Origin: Pedobacter sp.
GTDB taxonomy: Bacteria; Bacteroidota; Bacteroidia; Sphingobacteriales; Sphingobacteriaceae
Direction: 5' to 3'
Assembly (NCBI GenBank): GCA_004295885.1
Contig: SEDG01000016.1
Coordinates: forward strand, 1 to 28,764
Length of the DNA: 28,764 nt
Position 1 is the stretch's first letter. Every line of letters begins with the position of its first letter. The notes beneath the pieces are model-generated. The model saw only the letters and a list, made by a program, of their open reading frames with translations, was not told the origin of the DNA and made no database searches. Positions 1-7,769 of the stretch are shown piece by piece. The position numbers and the translations under genes are program-made.

Positions 1-137
1 GTAGCTTTCTGGTACTGTTCAGCGTCGATTGCCTTCTTGGCATCAGCTAAACTCTGGGCAAATGAGGCAGTACCACCCATCATTACTAAGCCTAAACTTA
101 AGGCTATCGCTTTTTTAATCGTTTTCATTGTCTTCAT
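1..137 (-). CDS. Exported protein, N-terminal fragment (possibly TPR)
   Basis: The 5' end of a minus-strand gene that leaves the window at base 1; about 45 residues are visible. It starts MKTMKTIKKAIALSLGLVMM and continues to ASFAQS, a clear signal peptide with likely cleavage after the Ala-Gln region, so the product is exported to the periplasm or outer membrane. The mature part begins with an Ala/Lys-rich helix (ADAKKAIDAEQYQKA) that looks like the first helix of a tetratricopeptide repeat. A second in-frame ATG lies at 128. It follows the PstS-like gene with an 81-base gap and probably belongs to the exb/tonB operon, where a TPR protein is often found in Bacteroidota. The TPR assignment is an inference from a few residues and operon position. 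Confidence 0.6.
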   Translation of the reverse strand, partial: MKTMKTIKKAIALSLGLVMMGGTASFAQSLADAKKAIDAEQYQKA

Positions 138-218
138 TTGTTTTAGTTAAATAAAATTATTGGGCCTATATCTGGTTCTGCACAACAATTATATTCATTT
201 AATTTTTAAATTAAAAAT

Positions 219-1127
219 TTAGTTCGTGTTCTTTATGTTAAAATCCCTTGATACCATCTTATGAGGACCTAGTCCTGATTTGAGTACGATTAACTGACCA
301 CGAGGGCTATTTAACCAATTTGCAAATCCTGTGCCTAAACCATCACGTCCCTCGGCATTAATCAAATAAACATTTCTTAAAAATGGATAAAGTCCGTTAA
401 TAAGGGCATTCTGGGTCGGTTTGTAATAAGAATCACTTCCTTTTTTTCCCGCAACATTTTTCACACCCATCGTTTTAATACGAGGTAAATATGACAAAAT
501 GTCTTTGTTGCTCTCTGACAGCCAGTTAACTCCAACAACACCAATGTAATCCTTGTTTTCAGCAACATATTTTATTACGTCATTGTTGGTCTTTAAAGTA
601 TACACTCCGGCTTTTGGTAATTGTGAAACCCTTGCTGAATCCATAAAATACCTTACTGTGCTAGAACTTGCATTATCAAAAACCAATTTTTTACCTCTTT
701 GCGAGTTCCCCTTCATGATATCAAAGACTTCATTAACGGTAATATTGCTATCTAAATTGTCTGCATTTGTAATTAATGCTATACCATCTATCGCAAAACG
801 ATCAGTATAAATGGCAAATTTCAATTTATTATAATAACTTTCCTCAGCAGGTTTTAGCATTCTAGACAGGATAATCATCTTAACTTCCCCATTCAAAAAC
901 TTTGGTAAGATCTTGTATTCATTCCCTACAATAGTTGTAACTGAAGCATCTGGATACTCGCTTTTGAAAACCAAAATTTGATCATCCAAAATTCTTGAAA
1001 AGGATTCATCTACCAGAATTTTAGTTGTTCCAGATGTTCTTGTCTCTGGTATTTTATTTGTCTTTTTACGATTACAAGATATGATTATCCCAACTGCAAA
1101 AATCAATAAGAAGATTATTTTTTTCAT
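219..1127 (-). CDS. PstS-like substrate-binding lipoprotein
   Basis: 302 residues. The N-terminus has a lipoprotein signal ending in the lipobox GIIISC (Cys at about 18), so it should be lipid-anchored. The rest resembles the phosphate-binding PBP-like family: a strand plus 'VDESFSRIL' near residue 40, the central 'ITNADNLDSNITVNEVFDI' stretch, 'SSSTVRYFMD' at the usual ligand-loop position, 'YIGVVGVNWLS', and a C-terminal 'YPFLRNVYLI ... GFANWLNSPRGQ'. It sits 5 bases after a small membrane protein gene and downstream of exbB-exbD-exbD-tonB, not next to pstCAB. A role in phosphate import is therefore unproven; it may be a periplasmic binding or signalling component of the TonB system. Family assignment is good, ligand unknown. 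Confidence 0.8.
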   Translation of the reverse strand: MKKIIFLLIFAVGIIISCNRKKTNKIPETRTSGTTKILVDESFSRILDDQILVFKSEYPDASVTTIVGNEYKILPKFLNGEVKMIILSRMLKPAEESYYNKLKFAIYTDRFAIDGIALITNADNLDSNITVNEVFDIMKGNSQRGKKLVFDNASSSTVRYFMDSARVSQLPKAGVYTLKTNNDVIKYVAENKDYIGVVGVNWLSESNKDILSYLPRIKTMGVKNVAGKKGSDSYYKPTQNALINGLYPFLRNVYLINAEGRDGLGTGFANWLNSPRGQLIVLKSGLGPHKMVSRDFNIKNTN

Positions 1128-1132
1128 TATCC

Positions 1133-1366
1133 CTAGTCTTTTCTACTCGTAATTCTATTGAACCTTATAAATGCATACACTACTAGCAGTATGGCAAACG
1201 CAATACGATACACTCTTGGAAATCTTTCGGGATCAAGGTTGATGAGTTCGCCAAAAAATGCAATAAGTATGGCCAAGCATATAAAAATTATGATCATGGC
1301 AAGGCCTAAAATGAACAGAAATCGCTGTTGAGGCGATTTCTGTTTAAAATAATCAAGATTAAACAT
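1133..1366 (-). CDS. Small two-helix membrane protein
   Basis: 77 residues with two predicted transmembrane helices, roughly residues 16-39 (FLFILGLAMIIIFICLAIL) and 53-68 (YRIAFAILLVVYAFIRF), joined by a short acidic/proline loop. The tail RFNRITSRKD is basic, suggesting both termini face the cytoplasm. It lies 6 bases after tonB and 5 bases before the PstS-like gene, so it is almost certainly in the same transcript. I do not recognise a characterised family; small proteins of this kind are a recurrent member of Bacteroidota exb/tonB operons, and a stabilising role for the complex is only a guess. Confidence 0.7.
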   Translation of the reverse strand: MFNLDYFKQKSPQQRFLFILGLAMIIIFICLAILIAFFGELINLDPERFPRVYRIAFAILLVVYAFIRFNRITSRKD

Positions 1367-1372
1367 CCTATA

Positions 1373-2194
1373 TTATTGCTGTAAATTAAAGCTAATTGGA
1401 ATGTTATACTTTACACGAACTGGCTTACCATTCTGCATTCCAGGATTCCAACGTTTACTTGCTTTCAAAACCCTCATTGCTTCTTCATCAGTACCATATC
1501 CTAACTTACGCTCTACTTTAAGATCGGTTAATGAGCCATCTTTTTCTACCGTAAACGAAACCAATACTTTACCGTTAATATTATTTTCGGCTGCCATTGG
1601 TGGATACTTAATGTTATCACTAAGGTACTTGTAAAACTTTTCCAAACCTCCTGGATAGTTAGGTGGATTTTCCATACTAACAAAGTTATATACGGTATTA
1701 TCCTCTACAACCTGAGCTTGTTTTGGTCCCTCACCTGCTGGAGCTATCTGAACGATGTCGGCAGTTGGATCACCTTCAATGGTTTTTTGACCTGGATCTG
1801 CTTTTTTCAAATCCTCCATCTTAGGTGGTTCCTCATCCTGTACCTCGTTATCTGGCTTCACAATCGGAGGAGGGAATTTAATCTGATCCTCTTTTGGTGG
1901 CGGCGGTTCAACTGGCGGCGGTGTTTTCACATCCGGATTAATAGGTGGTGGCGGTTGCATTACAACCTCCGTCATTTTCTCTGGAGGAGGCTCAGGCAAC
2001 ATTCCTGTAATTAAGGCATAGATCTTAGGCCCCACAAACAGTAATATAAATATCGCCGATGCAATCAATAGTGATTTAGCTGTGTTCTTTGCATTAGTTT
2101 GGCGAAGCTCGTACGCTCCATAACTTTTGTTCTTCTTTGCAAAAACTACATCAAGCCACTCTTTGTTAAATAAATCTATTTTAGATCCAAACAT
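1373..2194 (-). CDS. tonB: Energy transducer TonB
   Basis: 273 residues. TonB links the inner-membrane ExbB/ExbD proton channel to outer-membrane receptors. The N-terminus carries the 'LDVVFAKKNKSYGAYELR' segment common in Bacteroidota TonB proteins, then one transmembrane helix at about 41-60. A proline-rich spacer follows (about 67-130, repeated PPPP/PPP blocks with acidic and basic stretches) that spans the periplasm. The C-terminal TonB domain (about 177-273) includes 'YPGGLEKFYKYLSDNIKYP', 'GKVLVSFTVEKDGSL', 'EAMRVLKASKRWNPGMQNGK' and 'VKYNIPISF', all hallmarks of the family. It is 25 bases downstream of the second exbD. The SusC-type receptor encoded later in the window is a plausible client. 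Confidence 0.95.
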   Translation of the reverse strand: MFGSKIDLFNKEWLDVVFAKKNKSYGAYELRQTNAKNTAKSLLIASAIFILLFVGPKIYALITGMLPEPPPEKMTEVVMQPPPPINPDVKTPPPVEPPPPKEDQIKFPPPIVKPDNEVQDEEPPKMEDLKKADPGQKTIEGDPTADIVQIAPAGEGPKQAQVVEDNTVYNFVSMENPPNYPGGLEKFYKYLSDNIKYPPMAAENNINGKVLVSFTVEKDGSLTDLKVERKLGYGTDEEAMRVLKASKRWNPGMQNGKPVRVKYNIPISFNLQQ

Positions 2195-2219
2195 TGCTTA
2201 ATATTTTAATTGTTACTAA

Positions 2220-2768
2220 TTATTTCAAAATTCCACCAGCTCTCATTGCCTCTTTCTCGCTGTCTAACAAGTGAGTAGGGTCATCATCAATTGCTGGTGC
2301 ACTAATGTTGGTTTTGGTAATGTTTAGTTCATCCATTATATCAACAAAGTTTTTGTACGTTGAACCATCGGTAGGTTTAATAATGACAATAATGTCTTTA
2401 CCCATAGTCTTTTTTACCTTATCCTTGTTGTCTAATAAAGATTTTCTAACATCTGCAAAACCTTCAATTGTTGGAGAAGATTTACCTGCTTCTCCCATGT
2501 ACCAAGCTAATTTGTTATTCTTACCTAACAAAATAGTCATTGTTTGAGAAGCTCTTAACTCCAGTTTATTATCTTTATTCTTTTCATCCTTATCGGGTTT
2601 AGCAATGTCCATTGCTAATGGTTTAGATAAAGATGTGGTTAACATAAAGAAGGTAATTAACAAGAAAGCCAAATCAACCATCGCGGTTAAGTCTACCCTT
2701 GTAGATTGTTTTTTACTTCTTACTTTGCCACCTTTATCGCCACCCCCGCCGGTATTTAATTCTGCCAT
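2220..2768 (-). CDS. exbD: Biopolymer transporter ExbD (second copy)
   Basis: 182 residues. A Gly/Lys-rich cytoplasmic tail (1-22) precedes 'RVDLTAMVDLAFLLITFFML', the single transmembrane helix that carries the proton-relay Asp (D32, in the position of E. coli ExbD Asp25). The C-terminal periplasmic domain contains 'MTILLGKNNKLAWYMGEAG' and 'IIVIIKPTDGSTYKNFVDIMDELNI'. It is 8 bases downstream of the first exbD and differs strongly from it outside the membrane helix, so the two are old paralogues and not a recent duplication. It is much closer to the orphan exbD at 9193-9720. Confidence 0.95.
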   Translation of the reverse strand: MAELNTGGGGDKGGKVRSKKQSTRVDLTAMVDLAFLLITFFMLTTSLSKPLAMDIAKPDKDEKNKDNKLELRASQTMTILLGKNNKLAWYMGEAGKSSPTIEGFADVRKSLLDNKDKVKKTMGKDIIVIIKPTDGSTYKNFVDIMDELNITKTNISAPAIDDDPTHLLDSEKEAMRAGGILK

Positions 2769-2776
2769 GTTTTTAT

Positions 2777-3397
2777 TTATTTAGCAGCAGCTTCGGCTGA
2801 TGTGATTAAACTAAATTTGTTAACTTTTTGTCTCTGAAGGATATCAACAATCTTTCTAACTGTTGGATATTCTTCATCGGCATCACCTTTAATACTTACA
2901 AGCATAGGTGTGTTGTGCAATTCTGCTACAGCATTACGAGCTTGTAATACCCACTGGTGCAATTCTCCGTTTGAAGTTGTATCAGTTGTAGGAATACCTG
3001 TTTCAATACCAGATTTAGTACGTTTTTCTCCGTCCATGTCTATGTATTGTCCTAATCTTGTAATTGGCACTCCAAATGAAGAAACCACCCCAAAACGTTT
3101 AATTTGTGCTGGAGAAAATTGTACACCGTAATGCTCTCCCATTTTTTGTAAGGCTAACCTTTTTACGTCTTGACCGATAATTTCTACAAAAACCTTACCG
3201 TGACCAATACTCAAGATTGTTAAATCTTTATCAGGTACTTTAAAGGAAACCGTAGACGATGGAATTTTAACATCCAAAGGATCTGGTTGACGTGAAGTTG
3301 CCGTTAAAATAAAGAAAGTCAACAACAAGAAGGCCACATCGCACATTGCGGTCATGTCTACTGAGGTACTCTTTCTTGGAACTTTTACTCTAGGCAT
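2777..3397 (-). CDS. exbD: Biopolymer transporter ExbD (first copy)
   Basis: 206 residues, slightly long for ExbD (usually about 140-180). A short basic N-terminus leads into 'SVDMTAMCDVAFLLLTFFIL', the transmembrane helix with the conserved Asp (D20). The periplasmic part has an insertion of about 50 residues (roughly 95-145, with 'YIDMDGEKRTKSGIETG') before the usual end 'PMLVSIKGDADEEYPTVRKIVDILQRQKVNKFSLIT'. It is the first gene after exbB, separated by an 86-base spacer holding a hairpin, while the next exbD follows after only 8 bases. Two different ExbD subunits with one ExbB is a known Bacteroidota arrangement; whether they form one mixed channel cannot be read from sequence. Confidence 0.95.
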   Translation of the reverse strand: MPRVKVPRKSTSVDMTAMCDVAFLLLTFFILTATSRQPDPLDVKIPSSTVSFKVPDKDLTILSIGHGKVFVEIIGQDVKRLALQKMGEHYGVQFSPAQIKRFGVVSSFGVPITRLGQYIDMDGEKRTKSGIETGIPTTDTTSNGELHQWVLQARNAVAELHNTPMLVSIKGDADEEYPTVRKIVDILQRQKVNKFSLITSAEAAAK

Positions 3398-3439
3398 AAT
3401 ATAAAAATTATAATATTTTAATTAATGATGTTAATTCTT

Positions 3440-3459
3440 CCGGTTTTCCATAAAGCCGG
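3440..3459 (-). other. Hairpin in the exbB-exbD spacer
   Basis: CCGG arms with inner TTT/AAA pairing and one mismatch form a small GC-capped stem in an otherwise AT-rich spacer. On the transcribed (minus) strand the T-run (opposite the 11 A bases at 3461-3471) lies before the hairpin and no T-run follows it, so it is not a typical terminator. It could be a processing or stability element that sets the exbB to exbD ratio; this is inference. Confidence 0.3.
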
Positions 3460-3483
3460 TAAAAAAAAAAATTAAAATAATTT

Positions 3484-4365
3484 TTATTTATGGGTACTAG
3501 CGTACGTTTGGATGATGCTGAAACCTGCCTCATCAATAGCATAAGTCAATTTATCGATTTTAGAAGTTAAGATATTATACATGATAATAGCGATAGTTGA
3601 AGTACCGATACCTGTTGCTGTGTTAATCAAAGCCTCAGAAATACCTGTTGCTAACGCTGCTTGATCTGGTGCCCCTGAGTTAGCCAAACCACCAAACGCT
3701 TTAATCATACCTGTTACTGTACCTAATAGACCCATTAACGTACCTACTGATACCAACGTAGCAATGATAGTTAAGTTTTGCTCTAACATTGGCATCTCTA
3801 ATGAAGTAGCTTCTTCGATATCTTTTTGAATAGCTAAACATTTTTGGTCAGTATCCATATTTTGCTCAGTTTCCATCTCGCCATATTTCTTAAGACCAGA
3901 TTTAATAACGTTTGCAACTGAACCTTCTTGTTTATCACATTCTGCAGCAGCTGCTGAAATGTTTCCTGAACTTAAAAGTGATTGAATTTTTTTAACAAAA
4001 GCATCTAAGCTTCCTTTTCCTGTTGCTTTACCGATAACAATTAAACGCTCAATTGAGAATACAAATACCATTAAAAGCATACCCATAAGGATTGGCACGA
4101 TGAAACCACCTTTATAAGCCATACCACCATAGTTACCTGGATGAGGCAAGATAGAGTGAGTATCATCATTAAAGAACGCTAAAGATAGATTACTGTTTGC
4201 GCTAGCTACAGATGGATCGATTTGGAAGTTTGATGGTTTTCCTAATACAAAAATGAAAAGTGTAACCCCGATAAGGATACAAATTGGAATTACAAGAGTT
4301 GCAAATAAATTAGATGCAGTTGAGCTCTCTTTTTTAACTGTTGTTGGTTTTGGTGCGTTTGCCAT
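3484..4365 (-). CDS. exbB: ExbB/TolQ/MotA-family proton channel
   Basis: 293 residues. It forms the proton channel that with ExbD energises TonB. Hydrophobic segments lie at about 19-41 (an extra N-terminal helix typical of Bacteroidota ExbB), 86-108, 198-221 and 240-264. The last two are the conserved MotA/TolQ/ExbB pair: 'ATLVSVGTLMGLLGTVTGMI' followed by 'GISEALINTATGIGTSTIAI', containing the invariant LLGTVxGMI and the Thr-lined helix. The cytoplasmic loop (about 112-190) is helical and charged. It is the first gene of the operon exbB-exbD-exbD-tonB-small membrane protein-PstS-like-(TPR?), with a candidate promoter about 110-140 bases upstream. Confidence 0.96.
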   Translation of the reverse strand: MANAPKPTTVKKESSTASNLFATLVIPICILIGVTLFIFVLGKPSNFQIDPSVASANSNLSLAFFNDDTHSILPHPGNYGGMAYKGGFIVPILMGMLLMVFVFSIERLIVIGKATGKGSLDAFVKKIQSLLSSGNISAAAAECDKQEGSVANVIKSGLKKYGEMETEQNMDTDQKCLAIQKDIEEATSLEMPMLEQNLTIIATLVSVGTLMGLLGTVTGMIKAFGGLANSGAPDQAALATGISEALINTATGIGTSTIAIIMYNILTSKIDKLTYAIDEAGFSIIQTYASTHK

Positions 4366-4475
4366 TTTTTTTTAGTTTTTTAGTTTTAGTACTTTGTTTT
4401 TAAACTTTAATAAAATTAGTTAAAATATTTTATAGTAATACACACAACGTTTCATATAACTAAATGTTGCGTTGA

Positions 4476-4505
4476 CAAATTTATAAATTGATTTTAATTT
4501 ACAAA
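4476..4505 (-). promoter_or_regulatory. Candidate promoter of the exbB operon
   Basis: On the minus strand TTTG (4505-4502), an 18-base spacer, then TAAATTTG (4483-4476). This fits the Bacteroidota -33 TTTG / -7 TAnnTTTG pattern. Transcription would start near 4469 and give a leader of about 100 bases before exbB. The consensus match was made by eye. Confidence 0.5.
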
Positions 4506-4575
4506 TTAAATTAACGTTACACAATTAATTCGTTACGTTGTAACCTTTGCAATGAGGCTACCTGTATAACTAAAA

Positions 4576-4644
4576 AAGATTGCCGTTAGTTTGACAATCT
4601 TCCGCAATTAAAACTAAAAAAATGCTTAAAAACAAATTTTAAGC
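4576..4644 (-). terminator. Tandem terminators after pckA
   Basis: Read on the minus strand: a hairpin with arms GCTTAAAA/TTTTAAGC (4644-4624) followed by a T-rich run, then a second hairpin with arms AAGATTG/CAATCTT (4601-4576) followed by TTTTTT. Both lie between pckA and the exbB promoter and would separate the two transcripts. Confidence 0.7.
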
Positions 4645-4656
4645 AAAAAAAATACA

Positions 4657-6261
4657 TTAAATAACGTTTTCAACAACTTTGGGAAGTGCATTTAATATCT
4701 TTTCATCTGCAAAATCTTCAAATTGTTTAAAGTTGTTAATGAAAGCCTGAGCAAGTTCATTTGCTTTATGGTCGTAATTATTTTTATCTGCCCAAGTATT
4801 TCTAGGATTTAATATCTCACTCGGCACTTCTGCACAGATTTTTGGCATCAACAAGCCAAAAACTGGATGTTCCTCGAAATCTGCTTTTAACAAGTCGCCA
4901 TTTAAAGCTGCCGTAATCATTGCCCTAGTATAACTTAACTTCATTCTATTTCCAATCCCGTAAGGTCCTCCACTCCACCCTGTGTTAACTAGCCATACAT
5001 TTACATTGTGTTTTTCCATCTTTTCGCCTAACAACTTTGCGTATTTTGTCGGATGTAATGGCAGGAAAGCCTTTCCAAAACAAGCCGAAAAAGTTAACTG
5101 TGGCTCTGTAACGCCAGCTTCAGTGCCCGCAACCTTTGCTGTGTAGCCAGATATAAAATGAAACATTGCCTGCCCAGTTGTTAATTTGGATATCGGCGGT
5201 AAAACTCCAAATGCATCTGCCGTTAAAAAAAATATGTTTTTTGGGATTGGCGCAACAGATGGCTCAATCGCATTTTCAATATAATTAATAGGATAAGCAA
5301 CCCTAGTGTTTTCTGTTTTTTCAATGTTAGAAAAATCTACACTTCTTGTTCCTTGAAAATAGTTTGTGTTTTCTAACAAAGAGCCAAATTTTATAGCATT
5401 ATAAATTTGAGGTTCTTTTTCTGCGGTTAAATCAACACACTTGGCGTAACAGCCGCCCTCGAAGTTAAAAATAGAGTTTTCGCCCCAACCGTGCTCATCA
5501 TCGCCAATTAATCCTCTTTTAGGATCGGCAGATAAAGTAGTTTTCCCCGTTCCTGATAGTCCAAAAAAGATGGCGGTGTCATTCTCTTCACCAACGTTGG
5601 CAGAACAATGCATGGATAAAGTTTTCTTTTGTTCTGGGAGAATGAAGTTTAACACAGAAAAAATACCTTTTTTAATTTCTCCTGTATAAGCTGTACCTCC
5701 AATTAGTATTATTTTCCTTGAAAAATTTAAAATGGAAAAATTTGGCTGTCTAGTACCATCAACCTCAGGATCAGCCACAAAAGAGGGCGCCGCAATTATT
5801 GTCCACTCTGGTTGCCCGATAAGCTCATCCTGCTTAAATCTTAGAAATAGATTATTGGCAAATAAATTTTGAAATGCGTGTTCTGTTACAACTCTTATAG
5901 TTGTTCTGTATTTTTCATCTGCACAAGCATAAGCATCTCTCACATAAACCTGCTTTGCGGTAAGGTGATTTGTTATTTTTTCAAACAAACCATCAAAATG
6001 TTGCTCACTTATTTTAATGTTTACATCGCCCCACCAAACAGATTGATCAGTAACTTCATCGCAAACAATAAAACGATCTTTAGGAGAACGACCAGTAAAT
6101 TTGCCTGTATCAATCGCTAATGCTCCGCTATCTGCTAATGTGCCTTCGTTATTTTGAATTGCCTCCTCAACTAGTTCTGCTACACTAAGCTGATATTTTA
6201 TTTTTTTGGCATACAGATTTAGATAACCCAAGTCGGGTTGCTGTTCATTAAAAGTGCTCAT
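4657..6261 (-). CDS. pckA: Phosphoenolpyruvate carboxykinase (ATP)
   Basis: 534 residues, normal for the ATP-dependent family. It converts oxaloacetate plus ATP to phosphoenolpyruvate, CO2 and ADP, the entry step to gluconeogenesis in the cytoplasm. Visible motifs: the substrate-binding 'GRSPKDRFIV' (about 57-66); 'MHCSANVG' with metal-binding His; the P-loop 'GLSGTGKTTLSADP' (about 234-247); the kinase-2 'GDDEHGWG' (about 253-260); 'FNFEGGCYAKCVDL'; and 'NTGWSGGPYGIGNRMKLSYTRAMI' near the C-terminus with the adenine-binding region. All key residues appear intact. It is transcribed alone, with terminators downstream. The ATG start gives the standard N-terminus. Confidence 0.98.
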   Translation of the reverse strand: MSTFNEQQPDLGYLNLYAKKIKYQLSVAELVEEAIQNNEGTLADSGALAIDTGKFTGRSPKDRFIVCDEVTDQSVWWGDVNIKISEQHFDGLFEKITNHLTAKQVYVRDAYACADEKYRTTIRVVTEHAFQNLFANNLFLRFKQDELIGQPEWTIIAAPSFVADPEVDGTRQPNFSILNFSRKIILIGGTAYTGEIKKGIFSVLNFILPEQKKTLSMHCSANVGEENDTAIFFGLSGTGKTTLSADPKRGLIGDDEHGWGENSIFNFEGGCYAKCVDLTAEKEPQIYNAIKFGSLLENTNYFQGTRSVDFSNIEKTENTRVAYPINYIENAIEPSVAPIPKNIFFLTADAFGVLPPISKLTTGQAMFHFISGYTAKVAGTEAGVTEPQLTFSACFGKAFLPLHPTKYAKLLGEKMEKHNVNVWLVNTGWSGGPYGIGNRMKLSYTRAMITAALNGDLLKADFEEHPVFGLLMPKICAEVPSEILNPRNTWADKNNYDHKANELAQAFINNFKQFEDFADEKILNALPKVVENVI

Positions 6262-6281
6262 ATATTTGGTTTAATACGCTG

Positions 6282-6316
6282 CAAAGCTAAGCAGATATAA
6301 ACTCAAAAAATGCAAA
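6282..6316 (-). promoter_or_regulatory. Possible pckA promoter
   Basis: On the minus strand TAGCTTTG (6289-6282) fits the -7 consensus. The nearest full TTTG upstream (6316-6313) is 23 bases away, longer than ideal. The start site would be just upstream of the pckA ATG, giving a very short leader. Weak call. Confidence 0.3.
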
Positions 6317-6393
6317 TTTTAAGGAAAAATTTTACTTATTGTGGCTAATACACTAACATATAAACAATTGATTATTAATTGTTTATAATCAAA

Positions 6394-6744
6394 TTAACCT
6401 CCAGATTTTTTTACTTTATAGCCTTCTTTTTGCAGCAGCAAAAGCACCTTATCTCTAAAGTCTCCTTGGATCAAAATTTCTCCGTCTTTTGCCGCCCCAC
6501 CAACTCCGCATTTAGTCTTCAACATTTTTGCTAAAACATCTAATTGCTCTTCACTGCCTCTAAACCCTGTTATTAGCGTTACCGCTTTACCTCCACGATT
6601 TTTTCTGTCAAGCTGTACCCTTAAATCTTGTTGTGAATTTGTGATGTTTTCTTCTTGTGGCGATTCTTCTTCATATACAAAGGATGGATCAGTAGAAAAC
6701 ATAATCCCTCCAAAATCATTGATGACTTTCTTTTTAGGTTTCAT
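6394..6744 (-). CDS. SUI1/YciH-family translation-factor-like protein
   Basis: 116 residues from the ATG at 6744. The C-terminal half is a SUI1 (eIF1-like) fold: 'RGGKAVTLITGFRGSEEQLDVLAKMLKTKCGVGGAAKDGEILIQGD' then 'VLLLLQKEGYKVKKSGG'. The motif 'KCGVGGAAKDGEILIQGD' is the family signature. Bacterial homologues (YciH) can discriminate initiation complexes in vitro, but their physiological role is unclear. A longer reading would start with a TTG at 6756 and overlap the upstream gene. I prefer the ATG because it follows that gene's TAG stop with a single base between, an arrangement typical of translational coupling. The N-terminal 50 residues are acidic and low-complexity. Confidence 0.88.
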   Translation of the reverse strand: MKPKKKVINDFGGIMFSTDPSFVYEEESPQEENITNSQQDLRVQLDRKNRGGKAVTLITGFRGSEEQLDVLAKMLKTKCGVGGAAKDGEILIQGDFRDKVLLLLQKEGYKVKKSGG

Positions 6745-6745
6745 T

Positions 6746-7624
6746 CTATTTTGCAATAATGTTTAAAGATAACGGAACTATATCAATGTTAATATCCTTG
6801 CCCATTAAAAATGGCTCCCCATCTAGGTGGATGGAGTCTTCTTTTTCCCGTGTGATTTTTATCTGCTTACCTCGAATAATCTCTACCATTTCAGATTGAT
6901 CAGTAGTGGCTCTTAACATATGGTAGGCGAGTACAACAATTTTGTATAGAGGAAAAGGTTTAACAATACAAATATCCAACAAGCCATCTGTTAAAGAAGA
7001 CTTTGGTGATATATGCACATTGTTTCCATATTGCGATGAATTGGCAATACTAACTACATAAGCTTTTCTTTTATAAATAACTCCATCAATTTCAATATGA
7101 TAGGTTTGAGACTGATAGGACGTCATCTCTTTTAAACCCATTTCCACATATCCTTTAAGCCCTCTGCTCTTATTATTTGCAAAAACAGAACTGATGTGTG
7201 CATCAAAACCCATCCCCGCCATGTTAAAAAAAGGCTTATCATTTAGTACAGCAGTGTCAATCAATTTCACATTCAAATTATTAATCAATTCGATCGCCTT
7301 AATAGTATTCATGGGGATTTTTAAGAACCTAGCTAAGCCGTTTCCTGAACCGAAAGGAATAATCCCTAGTATTTTACCTGTTTGGATAACCTTTGGAGCA
7401 ATTTCATTAATTGTTCCATCTCCACCTACGGCAATGATTACATCAAAACTTTTATTGCCTGCCTCTTCAGCTAATTCTGCGGCATGGCCGATGTATTCAG
7501 TAAAACTAAAATTTGGATTAAACTTTTCTTTGTCTAAATATCTATCGATTATCGATGGTATTTGTTGCTTCTTCTTGCCTCCTGAGATAGGGTTGATAAT
7601 GAATAGAATATTAATTTTTACCAA
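6746..7624 (-). CDS. Diacylglycerol/lipid kinase family protein
   Basis: 292 residues. Members of this family (DgkB, YegS) phosphorylate diacylglycerol or related lipids at the cytoplasmic membrane face. Seen: 'FIINPISGGKKK' (about 8-19), the nucleotide-binding 'VGGDGTINEIA' (about 66-76), 'PFGSGNGLARFLKIP' (about 90-104) and 'MAGMGFDAHISSVF' with the 'GLKGYVEMGLKEM' stretch; the C-terminus has 'HLDGEPF', the usual DGEP motif. The start codon is TTG at 7624: no in-frame ATG lies between the upstream stop and the conserved 'ILFIINP', so a non-ATG start is needed. It precedes the SUI1-family gene with almost no gap and is divergent from metK. Exact lipid substrate unknown. Confidence 0.88.
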   Translation of the reverse strand: MVKINILFIINPISGGKKKQQIPSIIDRYLDKEKFNPNFSFTEYIGHAAELAEEAGNKSFDVIIAVGGDGTINEIAPKVIQTGKILGIIPFGSGNGLARFLKIPMNTIKAIELINNLNVKLIDTAVLNDKPFFNMAGMGFDAHISSVFANNKSRGLKGYVEMGLKEMTSYQSQTYHIEIDGVIYKRKAYVVSIANSSQYGNNVHISPKSSLTDGLLDICIVKPFPLYKIVVLAYHMLRATTDQSEMVEIIRGKQIKITREKEDSIHLDGEPFLMGKDINIDIVPLSLNIIAK

Positions 7625-7662
7625 TGTATGATGATTAACCTAGTACAAAATAATCGATATTT

Positions 7663-7694
7663 TTTGACTATTAATAATATATATAGTAATTTTG
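7663..7694 (+). promoter_or_regulatory. metK promoter
   Basis: TTTG (7663-7666), a 20-base spacer, then TAATTTTG (7687-7694): a very good match to the Bacteroidota -33/-7 consensus. The predicted start near 7701 falls exactly at the 5' edge of the riboswitch aptamer, which supports both calls. Confidence 0.7.
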
Positions 7695-7703
7695 ACACGT
7701 TAA

Positions 7704-7769
7704 GAGTGGACTGATTTGCGACGCTATGAAATATGAGCTGGATTGCAACCACGTAAAAAAAAGTGCTAA
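7704..7769 (+). ncRNA. SAM-II-like riboswitch upstream of metK
   Basis: The leader carries the SAM-II (metA motif) pattern of S-adenosylmethionine-binding RNAs. Arms GTGG (7706-7709) and CCAC (7749-7752) form P1. The loop begins with the conserved CTGATTTG (7711-7718) and ends with ATTGCAA (7742-7748). After an A-rich linker, GTGCTAA (7763-7769) can pair with the GCA of TTGCA to close an H-type pseudoknot, and its A residues face the U-rich loop strand. The P1 loop is longer than in minimal examples and contains a small GCT/AGC extension. It precedes metK, which makes SAM, so feedback control is expected. A further AAGTG (7761-7765)/CACTT (7779-7783) pairing would compete with the pseudoknot and could be the switch. 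Recognised by eye from the consensus, not by a covariance search. Confidence 0.8.

Noticed and set aside
6745..6756. TTG start for the SUI1-family gene overlapping the lipid kinase gene
   Set aside because: The ATG at 6744 follows the upstream stop by one base and keeps the full conserved domain.
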